A DNA stretch of 64,000 bases. Source: DASYTH01 sp035762905. Lineage in GTDB: Bacteria; Actinomycetota; Actinomycetes; Mycobacteriales; Pseudonocardiaceae. The stretch spans positions 1 to 64,000 of the forward strand of contig NZ_DASUCC010000156.1 of the NCBI RefSeq assembly GCF_035762905.1. Direction: 5' to 3'. Under the pieces are notes generated by a model. That model did no database searches. It was not told the origin of the DNA and was given only the letters and a program-made list of their open reading frames with translations. Below are positions 25,155 through 33,238 of this stretch, piece by piece. The position numbers were made by a program, and so were the translations under genes. The stretch's first letter is position 1; each line of letters begins with the position of its first letter.

Positions 25155-25724
25155 ATGCGGGTGGTGGAGCTGTCCGAGCGCACCTGGCCGGCGCTGGAGT
25201 CGCTGTTCGGGCGCAACGGCGCCGACGGCGGCTGCTGGTGCATGTTCTTCCGGTTGCCCGGTCCGCAGTTCCGGGCCGGGCTGCACGAGCCGAACCGGGC
25301 CGCGCTGCACGCGCTGGCCGGTGCGGACGAGCCGGTCGGACTGCTGGCGATGGACGGCGACGCCGCGGTCGGCTGGGTGGCCGTCGCGCCACGCGCGGTC
25401 TACCGCAGACTCGCCCGGTCGCCGGTGGCGAAACCGGTGGACCCGGCCGAGGACCTGACCGGGGTGTGGTCGGTGACCTGCTTCTTCGTGCATCGCACCG
25501 CGCGCCGGTCCGGCACCGCCGCGCTGTTGCTGGACGAGGCGGTGGCCTTCGCGGCGGCTCGCGGCGCCCGGCTCGTCGAGGGATATCCGGTGGACACCGC
25601 GGGCGAGCGCCGGCCGTCCGCCGACCTGTATCACGGCACGCTGTCGCTGTTCCTGGCCGCCGGGTTCCGGATGGTGCAGCGGCGCGGGACCCGGCGGGCC
25701 CTGGTCCGCCGGGAGATCCGGTGA
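25155..25724 (+). CDS. GNAT-family N-acetyltransferase
   Basis: A 189-residue GNAT protein. The N-terminal region contains GGCWCMFFR, typical of a common actinobacterial GNAT subgroup, followed by VGWVAVAPR and the strand-4/P-loop region WSVTCFFVHRTARRSGTAALLLDEAV, where the acetyl-CoA pyrophosphate loop is RTARRSGTA. It is 4 bp after mvaB and overlaps the next gene by 4 bp (GTGA), so it belongs to the same operon. Substrate unknown. Confidence 0.82.
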   Translation: MRVVELSERTWPALESLFGRNGADGGCWCMFFRLPGPQFRAGLHEPNRAALHALAGADEPVGLLAMDGDAAVGWVAVAPRAVYRRLARSPVAKPVDPAEDLTGVWSVTCFFVHRTARRSGTAALLLDEAVAFAAARGARLVEGYPVDTAGERRPSADLYHGTLSLFLAAGFRMVQRRGTRRALVRREIR

Positions 25725-26341
25725 GGCCGCCGGCCGCGGAGCTTGCGCCCGGCCCGATGCTGGTGTGGCGCTGTGCCCGGCCGTGGCTGGCGATCTCGTC
25801 GGCTCCGCTCGGCGGCGGTCTTGGCGAGCGGAGCTGGGTGGTCAACGCGACCGTGCCGGCCGGCTACCGGCGGCTCGATCCCGACGTGCACCTGGCCGGC
25901 CTGGCCGGAGCGGCCGGGCTGACCGGTGCCGGGGTGGGCCTGCTGACCGCGGTGGACGTGCGGGACGTGGTGCACGAGACCGACTCCGGCGTGCAGGCCT
26001 GGGTGACCACGGGCATCGGCGGGCACCCGACCTGGGCCGCCGCCGGCGACCCGGTCGAATGTCCGAGCCGGGTTGGCACGATCAACGCGGTGTGCTGGCT
26101 GCCGGTGCGGCTGGCCGAGGCGGCGCTGGTGAACGCGGTCGCCACGGTGGCCGAGGCCAAGGCCCAGGCGCTGGTCGAGGCCGGCATCGCGGGAACGGGC
26201 ACGGCCACCGACGCGACCGTGCTGCTGTGCCCGCCGGCCGGGCCGGCCGAGCCGTTCGGCGGCCCGCGCTCCCCGGTCGGCGCGGCACTGGCCAGGGCGG
26301 TGCACGCGGCGATTCGTGCGGGGCTGCGGGCGTCCGCCTAA
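25721..26341 (+). CDS. cbiZ: Adenosylcobinamide amidohydrolase (CbiZ family)
   Basis: A 206-residue protein with CbiZ features: the core NATVPAGYRR, GAGVGLLTAVDVRDV, VTTGIGG then GTINAVCWLPVRL and the C-terminal TDATVLLCPP. CbiZ hydrolyses adenosylcobinamide to adenosylcobyric acid, allowing salvage of incomplete corrinoids. That fits a genome with the B12-dependent methylmalonyl-CoA mutase and MeaB at the left edge. GTG 25721 overlaps the stop of the GNAT gene (GTGA). Confidence 0.82.
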   Translation: MRPPAAELAPGPMLVWRCARPWLAISSAPLGGGLGERSWVVNATVPAGYRRLDPDVHLAGLAGAAGLTGAGVGLLTAVDVRDVVHETDSGVQAWVTTGIGGHPTWAAAGDPVECPSRVGTINAVCWLPVRLAEAALVNAVATVAEAKAQALVEAGIAGTGTATDATVLLCPPAGPAEPFGGPRSPVGAALARAVHAAIRAGLRASA

Positions 26342-26422
26342 CATCACCCGAGCGGGTGGGAACCGGGGGCCGGAACCGGCCGTCCAACCGCTGCCGGCGC
26401 TTGTGAGCACGCGGAGGTGGCC

Positions 26423-26854
26423 GTGACCGTTGACCACCAAGCCCAGGTCGATGAGCTGATCGCCGGCTACCGGCGAAGTCGTGAGCAGCTTGCCGGTGTG
26501 CACCGCGCGCTTGCCGCGGTCAGCGGCTCGGCGACCAGCGCGGACGGTCTGGTGACCGCGACCGCCGGGCCGGGCGGCACACTTGCCGGGCTCACCATCG
26601 ACGAGTCCGCCTACCGCCGGTACCAGCCGCACCAGCTGGCCGAGCTGATCGTGCGCACCGCCGCGGCCGCCGCCGAACTGGTCCACCGGTCCAGCGCCGA
26701 TCTGGTCGCACCGCTGCTGCCGGCCGGCGCCGACCCGGCCGCCCTGCTGCGCGGCACCGCCGACCTCACCCCGGCCGAGCTGGCGCCGCCGCCGGCCCCG
26801 GACGAGAGCTTCGAAGACCGGACCTGGATGCAGCGCGGAGGGATGCCGGGATGA
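26423..26854 (+). CDS. YbaB/EbfC-like small protein heading a toxin cassette
   Basis: A 143-residue protein with an N-terminal helix (VDELIAGYRRSREQLAGVHRAL), a short beta-hairpin (GLVTATAGPGGTLAGLTID) and a long C-terminal helix, the YbaB/EbfC nucleoid-protein topology widespread in type VII secretion loci. The last 35 residues are Pro/Asp-rich. I choose GTG 26423 because GGAGG sits 5 bp before it. Its stop overlaps the next start (ATGA). It probably acts as an accessory or chaperone of the secreted cassette, by analogy. Confidence 0.7.
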   Translation: MTVDHQAQVDELIAGYRRSREQLAGVHRALAAVSGSATSADGLVTATAGPGGTLAGLTIDESAYRRYQPHQLAELIVRTAAAAAELVHRSSADLVAPLLPAGADPAALLRGTADLTPAELAPPPAPDESFEDRTWMQRGGMPG

Positions 26855-27168
26855 GCGACGGCTTCACCGCCGATGCGGGCACGCTGGCCCGCCAGGCCAC
26901 CGAGTTCCCCGACCTGGCCGCCCGGGCCGGGACCGTGCACCGGGAGCTGACCGAGACGCTGGCCGGGCTCGGCGCGTGCTGGGGCGCCGACCGGGTCGGG
27001 CAGAGCTTCGCCGCCACGCACACCGGACCGGCGGACGCCACGCTCGGCGGGCTGGGCGCGCTGCCGGACCGACTCGGCTCGGTGGGCACGCGATTCGCCG
27101 ACAGCGCGGCCGCCTACCAGCGGCAGGACGCCGCCGGTGCGGTCCAGATCGAGGCCGCGGACGGGTAG
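26851..27168 (+). CDS. WXG100/EspC-like small secreted protein
   Basis: A 105-residue helical-hairpin protein: helix 1 about 8-45, a turn at GACWGADRVGQSFA (the WxG-like element), helix 2 about 70-100 ending QRQDAAGAVQIEA. This matches ESX-1-secretion-associated (DUF2580-like) proteins encoded before polymorphic toxins in actinomycetes. It is coupled by ATGA overlap to the YbaB-like gene and lies 9 bp before the toxin gene. Confidence 0.72.
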   Translation: MSDGFTADAGTLARQATEFPDLAARAGTVHRELTETLAGLGACWGADRVGQSFAATHTGPADATLGGLGALPDRLGSVGTRFADSAAAYQRQDAAGAVQIEAADG

Positions 27169-27177
27169 GGGGTAGGC

Positions 27178-29319
27178 ATGGGAATCCAGCTGCCGCCGGA
27201 GCTCGCCGACGTCGCCGCGCGGGCCGGGGTGGAGTGGCCGGAGGCGGACGAGGACCGGATGCGCGCGTCCGCGGCGGCCTGGCGGGACGCCGGCGGCAAG
27301 CTGACCAACCTGTCCCGGGACGCCGACCACGCGGCCCGCTCCGCGCTCGGCACGGTGCAGGGACCGGCCGCGGACGCCGCGCGGACGCACTGGTCGACGT
27401 TCGTGCACCCGGACAACGGGCATCTGACCGGCGCCGCCCGGGGCTGCAACGCCGCGGCCGACCGGCTGGAGCACGCGGCCGACCAGGTGGGCGCGGCCAA
27501 GGTGGAGATCGTGCGCAACCTGGTCGACCTGGCCCGGAACACCGACGCGGCGCAGCAGGCGGCCGGCGCCGGCCACCCGACCGCGCTGCTCGGCCTGGAC
27601 ACCAGCGTGCGCGGCACGGCGGCGAACGTCGCCAACATCACCAACAACCTGGTCACCGCGGTCCAGCCGGCCAGCGGGGTGGACATGTCCGGCGTGCGCG
27701 ACCTGGTGGACGCCAACCCGGGCGGGCCAGGGCCGGACCGGGGACACGGCGCGAACCCGATTGCGGCGGTGGTGGATCCGGTGGCGACCGTGGTTGCCGA
27801 GCCGGTCCGGGCCGTGGTGGAACCGGTTTCGACGGTGGTGGCGCACCCGGGGCACGGCGGGGTGGACGGCGCCGTGCCCGCCGTGGTGGACACCGTGGCA
27901 CCGGGCCTCGCGCACCCAGTGCGCGACGTGGTTTCGGGTGTGGTGGCGCCGGTGCAGGATGTGGTTTCGGGTGTGGCGTCGCCGGTGCAGGATGTGGCTT
28001 CCGGTGTGGTGCCGCCGGGTCGGGGGGTGGCGGAGGTCGTCCCCGGGGTGGGCCACGCCGGTCCGGATCCGGTGCCCGGGGCGGGTGTGCTGGACCGGGG
28101 CCTGCCTTCCGACGTCACCGGGCCCGGCAACCCGGAGCTCACCGGACCGGTGCGGATCCAGCCCGACCTCGTGCTGCCGGACGCGCCCACGCCACCGGCC
28201 GGGATCCCGCTCGGCCCCGGGCAGACCGTGCAGGCCGGGCTCGCCGGAGCGCCGGCCGAGGCCGCCATCGCCCCGGCCCAGACCCCGGCCGCGCCGGCAG
28301 CCGGTGGCCCGGTGCCAACCGGGGCGCCACCCGCCGGCCCGGTTCCCGGCGCTCCGGTGGGCGGCGGCGCGCCGGGCGGCATTCCGGCCGCGCCCGCGGC
28401 TCCCGGGCCGGTGGCCGGTCCCGGCGCCGGCCCGCCCGTTGCCGGCGGTCCGGTCCAGGGTCCGGATCGCCAGGCACCCGCGGGCGGCACCGCGCCGGCA
28501 CCGCCCGACCGGGGCCGTGGCGCGTTCACCGCCGCCGTTCCGCCCGGCCCGCCGGCGGCCGCCCAACCGGCCGCGCCCACCCAGCCGACCGCCCCGGTCA
28601 AGGAGCGCCGCGAGACACCGGCCGCCCTGTTCTGGGTGCACATGTTCCCGATCGGCCACATTCCGGTGGTCTCCGACGAGCCGGAGCGCCAGCTCGCGCC
28701 GCCGGCCCCCGAGCTGGACTACGCGCCCGGCCTGCGGTTCCCCCCGGGCGACCATCCCGAGCACCACGCCGTGGCCGGCACGCAGCGGCTCGAGGAGCTG
28801 CGCGCCGGGGTACCGCCGCTGCACCCGGCCGACGGGCTGCCCGCCGCACACCCGACGGTCCAGGCCATGGCCGGCGGCTACGACCCGCTCGGCGGGCAGC
28901 ACGAACGCGAGTGGGACCGGCGCTACCTGGTCCGGCTGGGCAGCGTCACCGCGCAGGGGATCAGCAGCGAGGGCAAGGAGTTCGCCTGGCCGCCCGGCGA
29001 GCGTTACCCCGAGGGCGGAACGGCGCCCGGCGATCCGGAGACGCTCGCCGAGGGCACCGTGATCGACCGGTTCGGCACCCCGGCCGGCCGGGTGTTCTCG
29101 GCCGCCGAGACGCCGTTCGCCCGCCGGTCGCTGCCCCCCGACCTGCTCGAGGCCGGCTACCGCCGGTACCGGGTGACCCGGGCGCTGCCGGCCTGGCGCA
29201 CCGTGTCCGCGCCGTGGTTCGGCCAGTCCGGCGGCGGCGAGCGGTACCGGACCACGTACTCGGCGCTGGAGCTGGTCGCCCTCGGCTACCTGGCCGACAT
29301 CACCGGAGGTGCGGAGTGA
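27178..29319 (+). CDS. Polymorphic toxin with C-terminal TNT (NAD+ glycohydrolase) domain
   Basis: A 713-residue protein with three parts. Residues about 1-150 form a helical WXG-like domain for type VII export. About 170-480 is a low-complexity linker rich in Pro, Val, Gly and Ala, including three 11-residue repeats. About 570-710 matches the tuberculosis-necrotizing-toxin domain: EFAWPPGERYPEGG, GTVIDRFGTPAGRVFS, TPFARRSLPP and APWFGQSGGGERY, where the FGQ glutamine corresponds to a residue important for NAD+ cleavage in TNT. It would kill by depleting NAD+ in a target cell. A 93-residue gene overlaps its stop and is probably the immunity factor. Domain call by motif recognition. Confidence 0.85.
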   Translation: MGIQLPPELADVAARAGVEWPEADEDRMRASAAAWRDAGGKLTNLSRDADHAARSALGTVQGPAADAARTHWSTFVHPDNGHLTGAARGCNAAADRLEHAADQVGAAKVEIVRNLVDLARNTDAAQQAAGAGHPTALLGLDTSVRGTAANVANITNNLVTAVQPASGVDMSGVRDLVDANPGGPGPDRGHGANPIAAVVDPVATVVAEPVRAVVEPVSTVVAHPGHGGVDGAVPAVVDTVAPGLAHPVRDVVSGVVAPVQDVVSGVASPVQDVASGVVPPGRGVAEVVPGVGHAGPDPVPGAGVLDRGLPSDVTGPGNPELTGPVRIQPDLVLPDAPTPPAGIPLGPGQTVQAGLAGAPAEAAIAPAQTPAAPAAGGPVPTGAPPAGPVPGAPVGGGAPGGIPAAPAAPGPVAGPGAGPPVAGGPVQGPDRQAPAGGTAPAPPDRGRGAFTAAVPPGPPAAAQPAAPTQPTAPVKERRETPAALFWVHMFPIGHIPVVSDEPERQLAPPAPELDYAPGLRFPPGDHPEHHAVAGTQRLEELRAGVPPLHPADGLPAAHPTVQAMAGGYDPLGGQHEREWDRRYLVRLGSVTAQGISSEGKEFAWPPGERYPEGGTAPGDPETLAEGTVIDRFGTPAGRVFSAAETPFARRSLPPDLLEAGYRRYRVTRALPAWRTVSAPWFGQSGGGERYRTTYSALELVALGYLADITGGAE
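27925..28023 (+). repeat. Three tandem 33-bp repeats inside the toxin linker
   Basis: Three in-frame copies begin at 27925, 27958 and 27991 and encode DVVSGVVAPVQ and two variants. They lie in the Pro/Val-rich linker between the export domain and the TNT domain and probably set linker length by slippage or recombination. Confidence 0.8.
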
Positions 29320-29597
29320 ATACCGAGTCGATCGTCGAGTGGCTCGCGGCGGTCGGGGTGCCGGCCGAGGTCGTCTCGATCGGCGCCGAGGCGGACAACG
29401 CCTGGTGCCTGGTGCGCGACGAGCTGCCGGCCGAGGACGGCACGGTCGGCTGGGAGGTGTACTGGCGCGAGCAGGGCAACCGGTACGACTGGGCCCGGTT
29501 CTCCAACGAGCAGGTCGCCTGTCACTACCTGTTCGGCCGGCTCACCTGGGCCCAGGTGGTGCGCGGCGCGGTCGGGGTGCTGCCGGTCAGCGCCTGA
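29316..29597 (+). CDS. Probable immunity protein for the TNT toxin
   Basis: A 93-residue acidic protein whose GTG overlaps the toxin stop (GTGA), the usual toxin-immunity layout. It contains several Trp residues (WLAAVG, AWCLVRDEL, WEVYWREQG, YDWARF) and Glu/Asp clusters suitable for binding a basic active-site groove. Actinomycete TNT toxins are commonly followed by a small immunity gene like this one. Function is inferred from position and size; I cannot show homology to the mycobacterial immunity factor. Its end overlaps the convergent phosphatase gene by 11 bp. Confidence 0.72.
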   Translation: MNTESIVEWLAAVGVPAEVVSIGAEADNAWCLVRDELPAEDGTVGWEVYWREQGNRYDWARFSNEQVACHYLFGRLTWAQVVRGAVGVLPVSA

Positions 29598-30372
29598 GCA
29601 GCTCCAGCGCGGCGGCGTGCAGCGCGCCGTTGGAGGACAAGGCCGAGCCGCCGTCGAACCGGGCCGCCCCGGTCAGGTCGGTGAACGTGCCGCCGGCCTG
29701 CTCCACCAGGACCTGGACGGCGGCCACGTCCCACGCGTTCACCACCGACTCCGCCGCCAGGTCCAGCGCGCCCTCGGCCACCAGGCAGTGCTGCCAGAAG
29801 TCACCGAACGCGCGGGTCTCCCAGCACGCGTCGGCCAGCCGCAGGTAGGACTCCCGGGAGTGGTACCGGACCCAGGAGCCGAGGTCGGTGGTGGACAGGT
29901 AGGCGTCGGCCAGGTCACCAATGCGGGACACCGTGATCCGGCGCCGCGGGTGGTCCCGGTCCGCGGTCCACGCGCCCTGGCCGGTCGCCGCCCACCAGCG
30001 CCGGCCAAGCGCCGGGGCACTGACCACACCCACCTCGGGGTGGCCGTCGATGACCAGGGCGATCAGCGTGGCCCAGGCCGGCACCCCGCGGAGGAAGTTC
30101 TTGGTGCCGTCGATCGGGTCCAGCACCCAGGCCCGGCCGGCCGCGGCCACCGCCCCACCGCGCTCCTCGCCGAGCACCGCGTCGCCCGGGCGGCGCTGCG
30201 CCAGCAGTGCCCGCACCGCGTCCTCGACCGCGGTGTCGGCGTCGGTGACCGGGCTGCGGTCGGGTTTGCGCTCCACGACGAGATCGCGGGCCAGGAACCG
30301 GGACCGGGTGATCGCGTCGGCGGCGTCGGCCAGTTCGAGCGCGAAGGTCAGGTCGTCTGCACGGGACGGCAC
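29587..30372 (-). CDS. hisN: Inositol monophosphatase family phosphatase (histidinol-phosphatase-like)
   Basis: A 261-residue metal-dependent phosphatase. Metal and substrate motifs: VTDADTAVED, GEERGG, WVLDPIDGTKNFLRGVPAW (the DPIDGT signature) and the C-terminal VNAWDVAAVQVLVEQAGG (the WD-x-A-A motif). The subgroup with FLRGVP after DGTKN is often annotated histidinol-phosphatase HisN in actinomycetes, but inositol-1-phosphate or related phosphates are alternatives. GTG 30372 is preferred because the protein then begins just before the first conserved helix; no ribosome-binding site precedes it. Divergent from the response regulator by 33 bp. Confidence 0.8.
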   Translation of the reverse strand: MPSRADDLTFALELADAADAITRSRFLARDLVVERKPDRSPVTDADTAVEDAVRALLAQRRPGDAVLGEERGGAVAAAGRAWVLDPIDGTKNFLRGVPAWATLIALVIDGHPEVGVVSAPALGRRWWAATGQGAWTADRDHPRRRITVSRIGDLADAYLSTTDLGSWVRYHSRESYLRLADACWETRAFGDFWQHCLVAEGALDLAAESVVNAWDVAAVQVLVEQAGGTFTDLTGAARFDGGSALSSNGALHAAALELLRR

Positions 30373-30392
30373 GCGGAGGATGCTCGCACGCC

Positions 30393-30398
30393 TACGCT
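30393..30398 (+). promoter_or_regulatory. Probable -10 of the two-component operon (leaderless)
   Basis: TACGCT ends 7 nt before GTG 30406, and no Shine-Dalgarno sequence precedes that codon, suggesting a leaderless transcript. No convincing -35 is visible. Confidence 0.35.
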
Positions 30399-30405
30399 TG
30401 TCGAC

Positions 30406-31080
30406 GTGAGCGTGGTGCTGCTGGCCGAGGACGACGTGGCGATCGCCGATCCGTTGTCCCGCGCCCTGCACCGCGAGGGCTACGACGTTCGGGTCGTCGG
30501 TGACGGGCAGAGCGCGCTGATCGCGGCCGGCTCGGGCACGGTGGACGTGCTGGTGCTGGATCTGGGGTTGCCCGGGATCGACGGACTGGATGTGTGCCGG
30601 CGGCTGCGGGCGACCGGCAGCAACATCCCGGTGCTCATGCTCACCGCCCGCGCCGACGAGGTGGACTTCGTGGTCGGGCTGGACGCGGGCGCGGACGACT
30701 ACGTGGCCAAGCCGTTCCGGCTGGCCGAGCTGCTGGCCCGGATCCGGGCGCTGCTGCGCCGGCGGGCCCCGGGCACCGTCGAGGTGAACGGCGTGCGGAT
30801 GGACCTGGCCGCCCGGATGGTCACCGTGGACGGCCAGGAGGTGACCCTGGCCAACAAGGAGTTCGAGCTGCTGCGCGTGCTCATCCAGCGGGCGGGTCAG
30901 GTGGTCACCCGGGACGAGATCCTCACCGAGGTGTGGAACGGGCCGGAACTGAAGACCAGCAAGACACTCGACATGCACATGTCCTGGCTGCGCCGCAAGC
31001 TCGGCGAGGACGGTGCCCGCTCCAGCGAGCAGCGGATCGCCACCGTCCGGGGCGTCGGCTTCCGGTTCAACGCCGACTGA
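30406..31080 (+). CDS. OmpR/PhoB-family response regulator
   Basis: A 224-residue regulator. The receiver domain (1-120) has LAEDD, the phospho-acceptor Asp in DVLVLDLGLPG, the switch Thr in LTARADE and the Lys in YVAKPF. The C-terminal winged helix (about 130-222) has KEFELLRVLI and the recognition region TSKTLDMHMSWLRRKLGE, ending RIATVRGVGFRF. GTG follows a -10-like element. The sensor kinase follows 4 bp after the stop. The regulon is not evident. Confidence 0.92.
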   Translation: MSVVLLAEDDVAIADPLSRALHREGYDVRVVGDGQSALIAAGSGTVDVLVLDLGLPGIDGLDVCRRLRATGSNIPVLMLTARADEVDFVVGLDAGADDYVAKPFRLAELLARIRALLRRRAPGTVEVNGVRMDLAARMVTVDGQEVTLANKEFELLRVLIQRAGQVVTRDEILTEVWNGPELKTSKTLDMHMSWLRRKLGEDGARSSEQRIATVRGVGFRFNAD

Positions 31081-31084
31081 CGCC

Positions 31085-32377
31085 GTGCGCCGCCGAATCC
31101 TGCTGGCCATGCTGCTGGCCGTCGCGATCACCGCGTGCGCGCTGGGCATCCCGCTCGGCTACACCGCATCGCAGGTGGTGGAGAGCCTGACCAGGGAGGA
31201 TCTCGCCACGCGCGCGCAGCAGATCGCGGCCATCCTGGACGACGAGATCGCCAACCGCCACCAGATCGACCTGCGCCGGCTGGAGCTGGCGGTGCCGCCC
31301 GGCGGTCGGCTGGTCGTCGAGCTGCCCGGCGCACCGGACCGCACCCTCGGGCCCGAGCTGACCGGCTCCACGGTCAGTGAGGAGGTGCCGATGGTGCAGC
31401 AGGGGCGGGTGCGGCTGTCGGTCGACGCCGGGCCGATGCACACCCGGCAGGCCCAGGTGACCGCGCTGGTGTCGCTGGTGGTGATCGCCACCGTCGGAAT
31501 CGGCGCGATGGTCGCCGTGCTCACCGCACGGCGGCTGGCCCGGCCGCTGCGCCACGTCGCAGAACGGGCGTCCCGGCTGGGCGCGGGCGACTTCCGGCTG
31601 GACCGCGGCCGCTACGGCGTGCGCGAGCTGGACATGGTCGCCGAGGCGCTGGACAACTCGGCGCTCGCGTTGGCCCAGCTGGTGCAGCGGGAGCGGGAGC
31701 TGGTCGGCGACGTGTCCCACCAGCTGCGCAGCCGGCTGACCGCGCTGCAACTGCGTCTGGAGGCCCTGGTCTCGTTGGGCGACGGGGAGACCGTCGGCGA
31801 GGCGCGCGCGGCGCTCGAGCAGGCCGAGCGGCTGGCCGACGTGCTGGACGACATGCTGGCTGCCACCCGGGAGGCCAGGGCGGCCGGAGCCGGGCCGGTG
31901 GACCTGAGCCGGGAGCTGGCGGTGATCGCCGAGGAGTGGCGTCCGCCGCTGCGGGCCGCCGGGCGCTCGCTGCGGCTGCGCGTACCGGCCGGACTGCTGG
32001 CCAAGGTGTCGCCGGCCCGGCTGCACGAGGTGGTCGGCGTGCTGCTGGACAACGCCCTTCGGCACGGCGCCGGCACGGTCAACCTGACCGCCCGCGGCGG
32101 CGAGTCGATGCCGGGCGGCGAGACCGTGCTGATCGAGGTCGCCGACGCCGGCACCGGAGTTCCGGACGAGCTGGCCGCGCACATCTTCGAGCGCGGCGTG
32201 TCCGGCAGCGGTTCGACCGGTCTCGGCCTCGCCCTGGCCCGTGCCCTGATCGACTCCGACGGCGGCCGGCTGGAGCTGTCCACGGCCCGGCCGCCGACGT
32301 TCACCCTGTTCCTGCCGGTGCCCCGGGTCGCCGACGTCCGCGGTGTCCGCTGGCCCGCCGAGCGCGGCCCCCGGTAG
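31085..32377 (+). CDS. Sensor histidine kinase
   Basis: A 430-residue membrane kinase. TM1 is at about 5-27, an extracytoplasmic loop of about 95 residues is the sensor, TM2 is at about 125-148, then HAMP (RRLARPLRHVAERASRLGAGDF). The dimerisation domain has LVGDVSHQLRSRLTAL with the phospho-accepting His. The ATPase domain has the N-box LLDNALRHG, the G1 box ADAGTGVPDE and the G2 box GSTGLGLALARALI. Paired with the response regulator 4 bp upstream. A 145-bp gap with no gene follows. Confidence 0.92.
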   Translation: MRRRILLAMLLAVAITACALGIPLGYTASQVVESLTREDLATRAQQIAAILDDEIANRHQIDLRRLELAVPPGGRLVVELPGAPDRTLGPELTGSTVSEEVPMVQQGRVRLSVDAGPMHTRQAQVTALVSLVVIATVGIGAMVAVLTARRLARPLRHVAERASRLGAGDFRLDRGRYGVRELDMVAEALDNSALALAQLVQRERELVGDVSHQLRSRLTALQLRLEALVSLGDGETVGEARAALEQAERLADVLDDMLAATREARAAGAGPVDLSRELAVIAEEWRPPLRAAGRSLRLRVPAGLLAKVSPARLHEVVGVLLDNALRHGAGTVNLTARGGESMPGGETVLIEVADAGTGVPDELAAHIFERGVSGSGSTGLGLALARALIDSDGGRLELSTARPPTFTLFLPVPRVADVRGVRWPAERGPR

Positions 32378-32522
32378 CCACCACAGTGGATCATCGGGAC
32401 AAGTTCCGCCAACCAACGCAACCTCAGGGGCACCGTGACGCAACCCAGCCACAATCAACCCGCCAACCGCACCACCGGCTGGAACGCACCAACAGCAGTT
32501 AAATTCCGGAGAGGCGGAAAGG

Positions 32523-33065
32523 TCAGGCGGCGCGGTCGGTGCGGCGCGGCCAGCGGATCTCGCGCACCACCCGCTGCCGGGCGTTGGCCTGCGGGAACAC
32601 CCACTTCTTGAACGCCCACAGCCGGAACGCCATGGCCAGCAGCGTGCCAAGGATGATGCCGGAGGCGAAGTCGGCGATCTCCTGCACCAGCAGGCTCACG
32701 TTGGGCTGCTGCAGGTGCAGCACGTACCGGGACACCCACAACGGCAGCGAGTTCAGGCCCAGCCCGATGCCGCTGATCAGGAAGAACAGGGCGGCCTCGT
32801 GGTGTCGCTCGCGGCCGCCCCTGGTCCGGAACGACCACTCCCGGTTGAGGATGTAGGACACGATCGTCGCGACCAGGACCGCGACGGCCAGTGCGGTCAC
32901 CGGCTTCTCGGTCAGGATCGTGAACTTCAGCGCGTAGTTGACCAGCAGCGTGACCAGGAAGCAGAAACCGCCGACCACCAGGAACTTCAGCATTTCCCGA
33001 TGCTTGATCAGCACCGAGCGCAGCGGCTCCGGCACACGGGTCAAGGCGGTCTCGATCAAGGCCAT
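32523..33065 (-). CDS. GtrA-family membrane protein
   Basis: A 180-residue integral membrane protein with four hydrophobic helices and the GtrA pattern: KFLVVGGFCFLVTLLVNYAL in helix 1, SYILNREWSF after helix 2 and RLWAFKKWVF after helix 4. GtrA proteins are thought to help move lipid-linked sugars across the membrane for cell-wall glycan decoration, consistent with glycosyltransferases and LCP ligases further right. The mycobacterial cluster has the same gene (Rv3277) next to purK. The start ATG directly follows a -10-like hexamer. Confidence 0.85.
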   Translation of the reverse strand: MALIETALTRVPEPLRSVLIKHREMLKFLVVGGFCFLVTLLVNYALKFTILTEKPVTALAVAVLVATIVSYILNREWSFRTRGGRERHHEAALFFLISGIGLGLNSLPLWVSRYVLHLQQPNVSLLVQEIADFASGIILGTLLAMAFRLWAFKKWVFPQANARQRVVREIRWPRRTDRAA

Positions 33066-33073
33066 AGAACCAT

Positions 33074-33079
33074 AGTCTA
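33074..33079 (-). promoter_or_regulatory. Probable -10 of the gtrA-like gene (leaderless)
   Basis: TAGACT on the minus strand ends 8 nt before the ATG at 33065, and no ribosome-binding site intervenes, so the mRNA probably starts at or next to the A of the ATG. Confidence 0.35.
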
Positions 33080-33223
33080 CTGAGCCCGCTCACGGTCCGT
33101 CGCATGGCGGCCGATCTCGTGAACAAGGCCACTACAACGGGTGGAGTTCGGCCCGTGATTATCTGTGTGCGTGACCAAGCCTCGCGTCCTGCCGGCGGCC
33201 GCGTTCGTCCTGGTTCGGCTCGC

Positions 33224-33229
33224 TAGGCT
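33224..33229 (+). promoter_or_regulatory. Possible -10 for purK
   Basis: TAGGCT lies 9 nt upstream of the GTG at 33239, giving a leaderless or nearly leaderless transcript. The -35 region is weak. Confidence 0.28.
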
Positions 33230-33238
33230 GCGCTGATC

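Noticed and set aside
26611..28902. A 763-codon open frame antisense to the toxin cassette
   Set aside because: The plus-strand genes have export-domain and TNT motifs and tight start/stop coupling; the antisense product is His/Arg/Gly low complexity.
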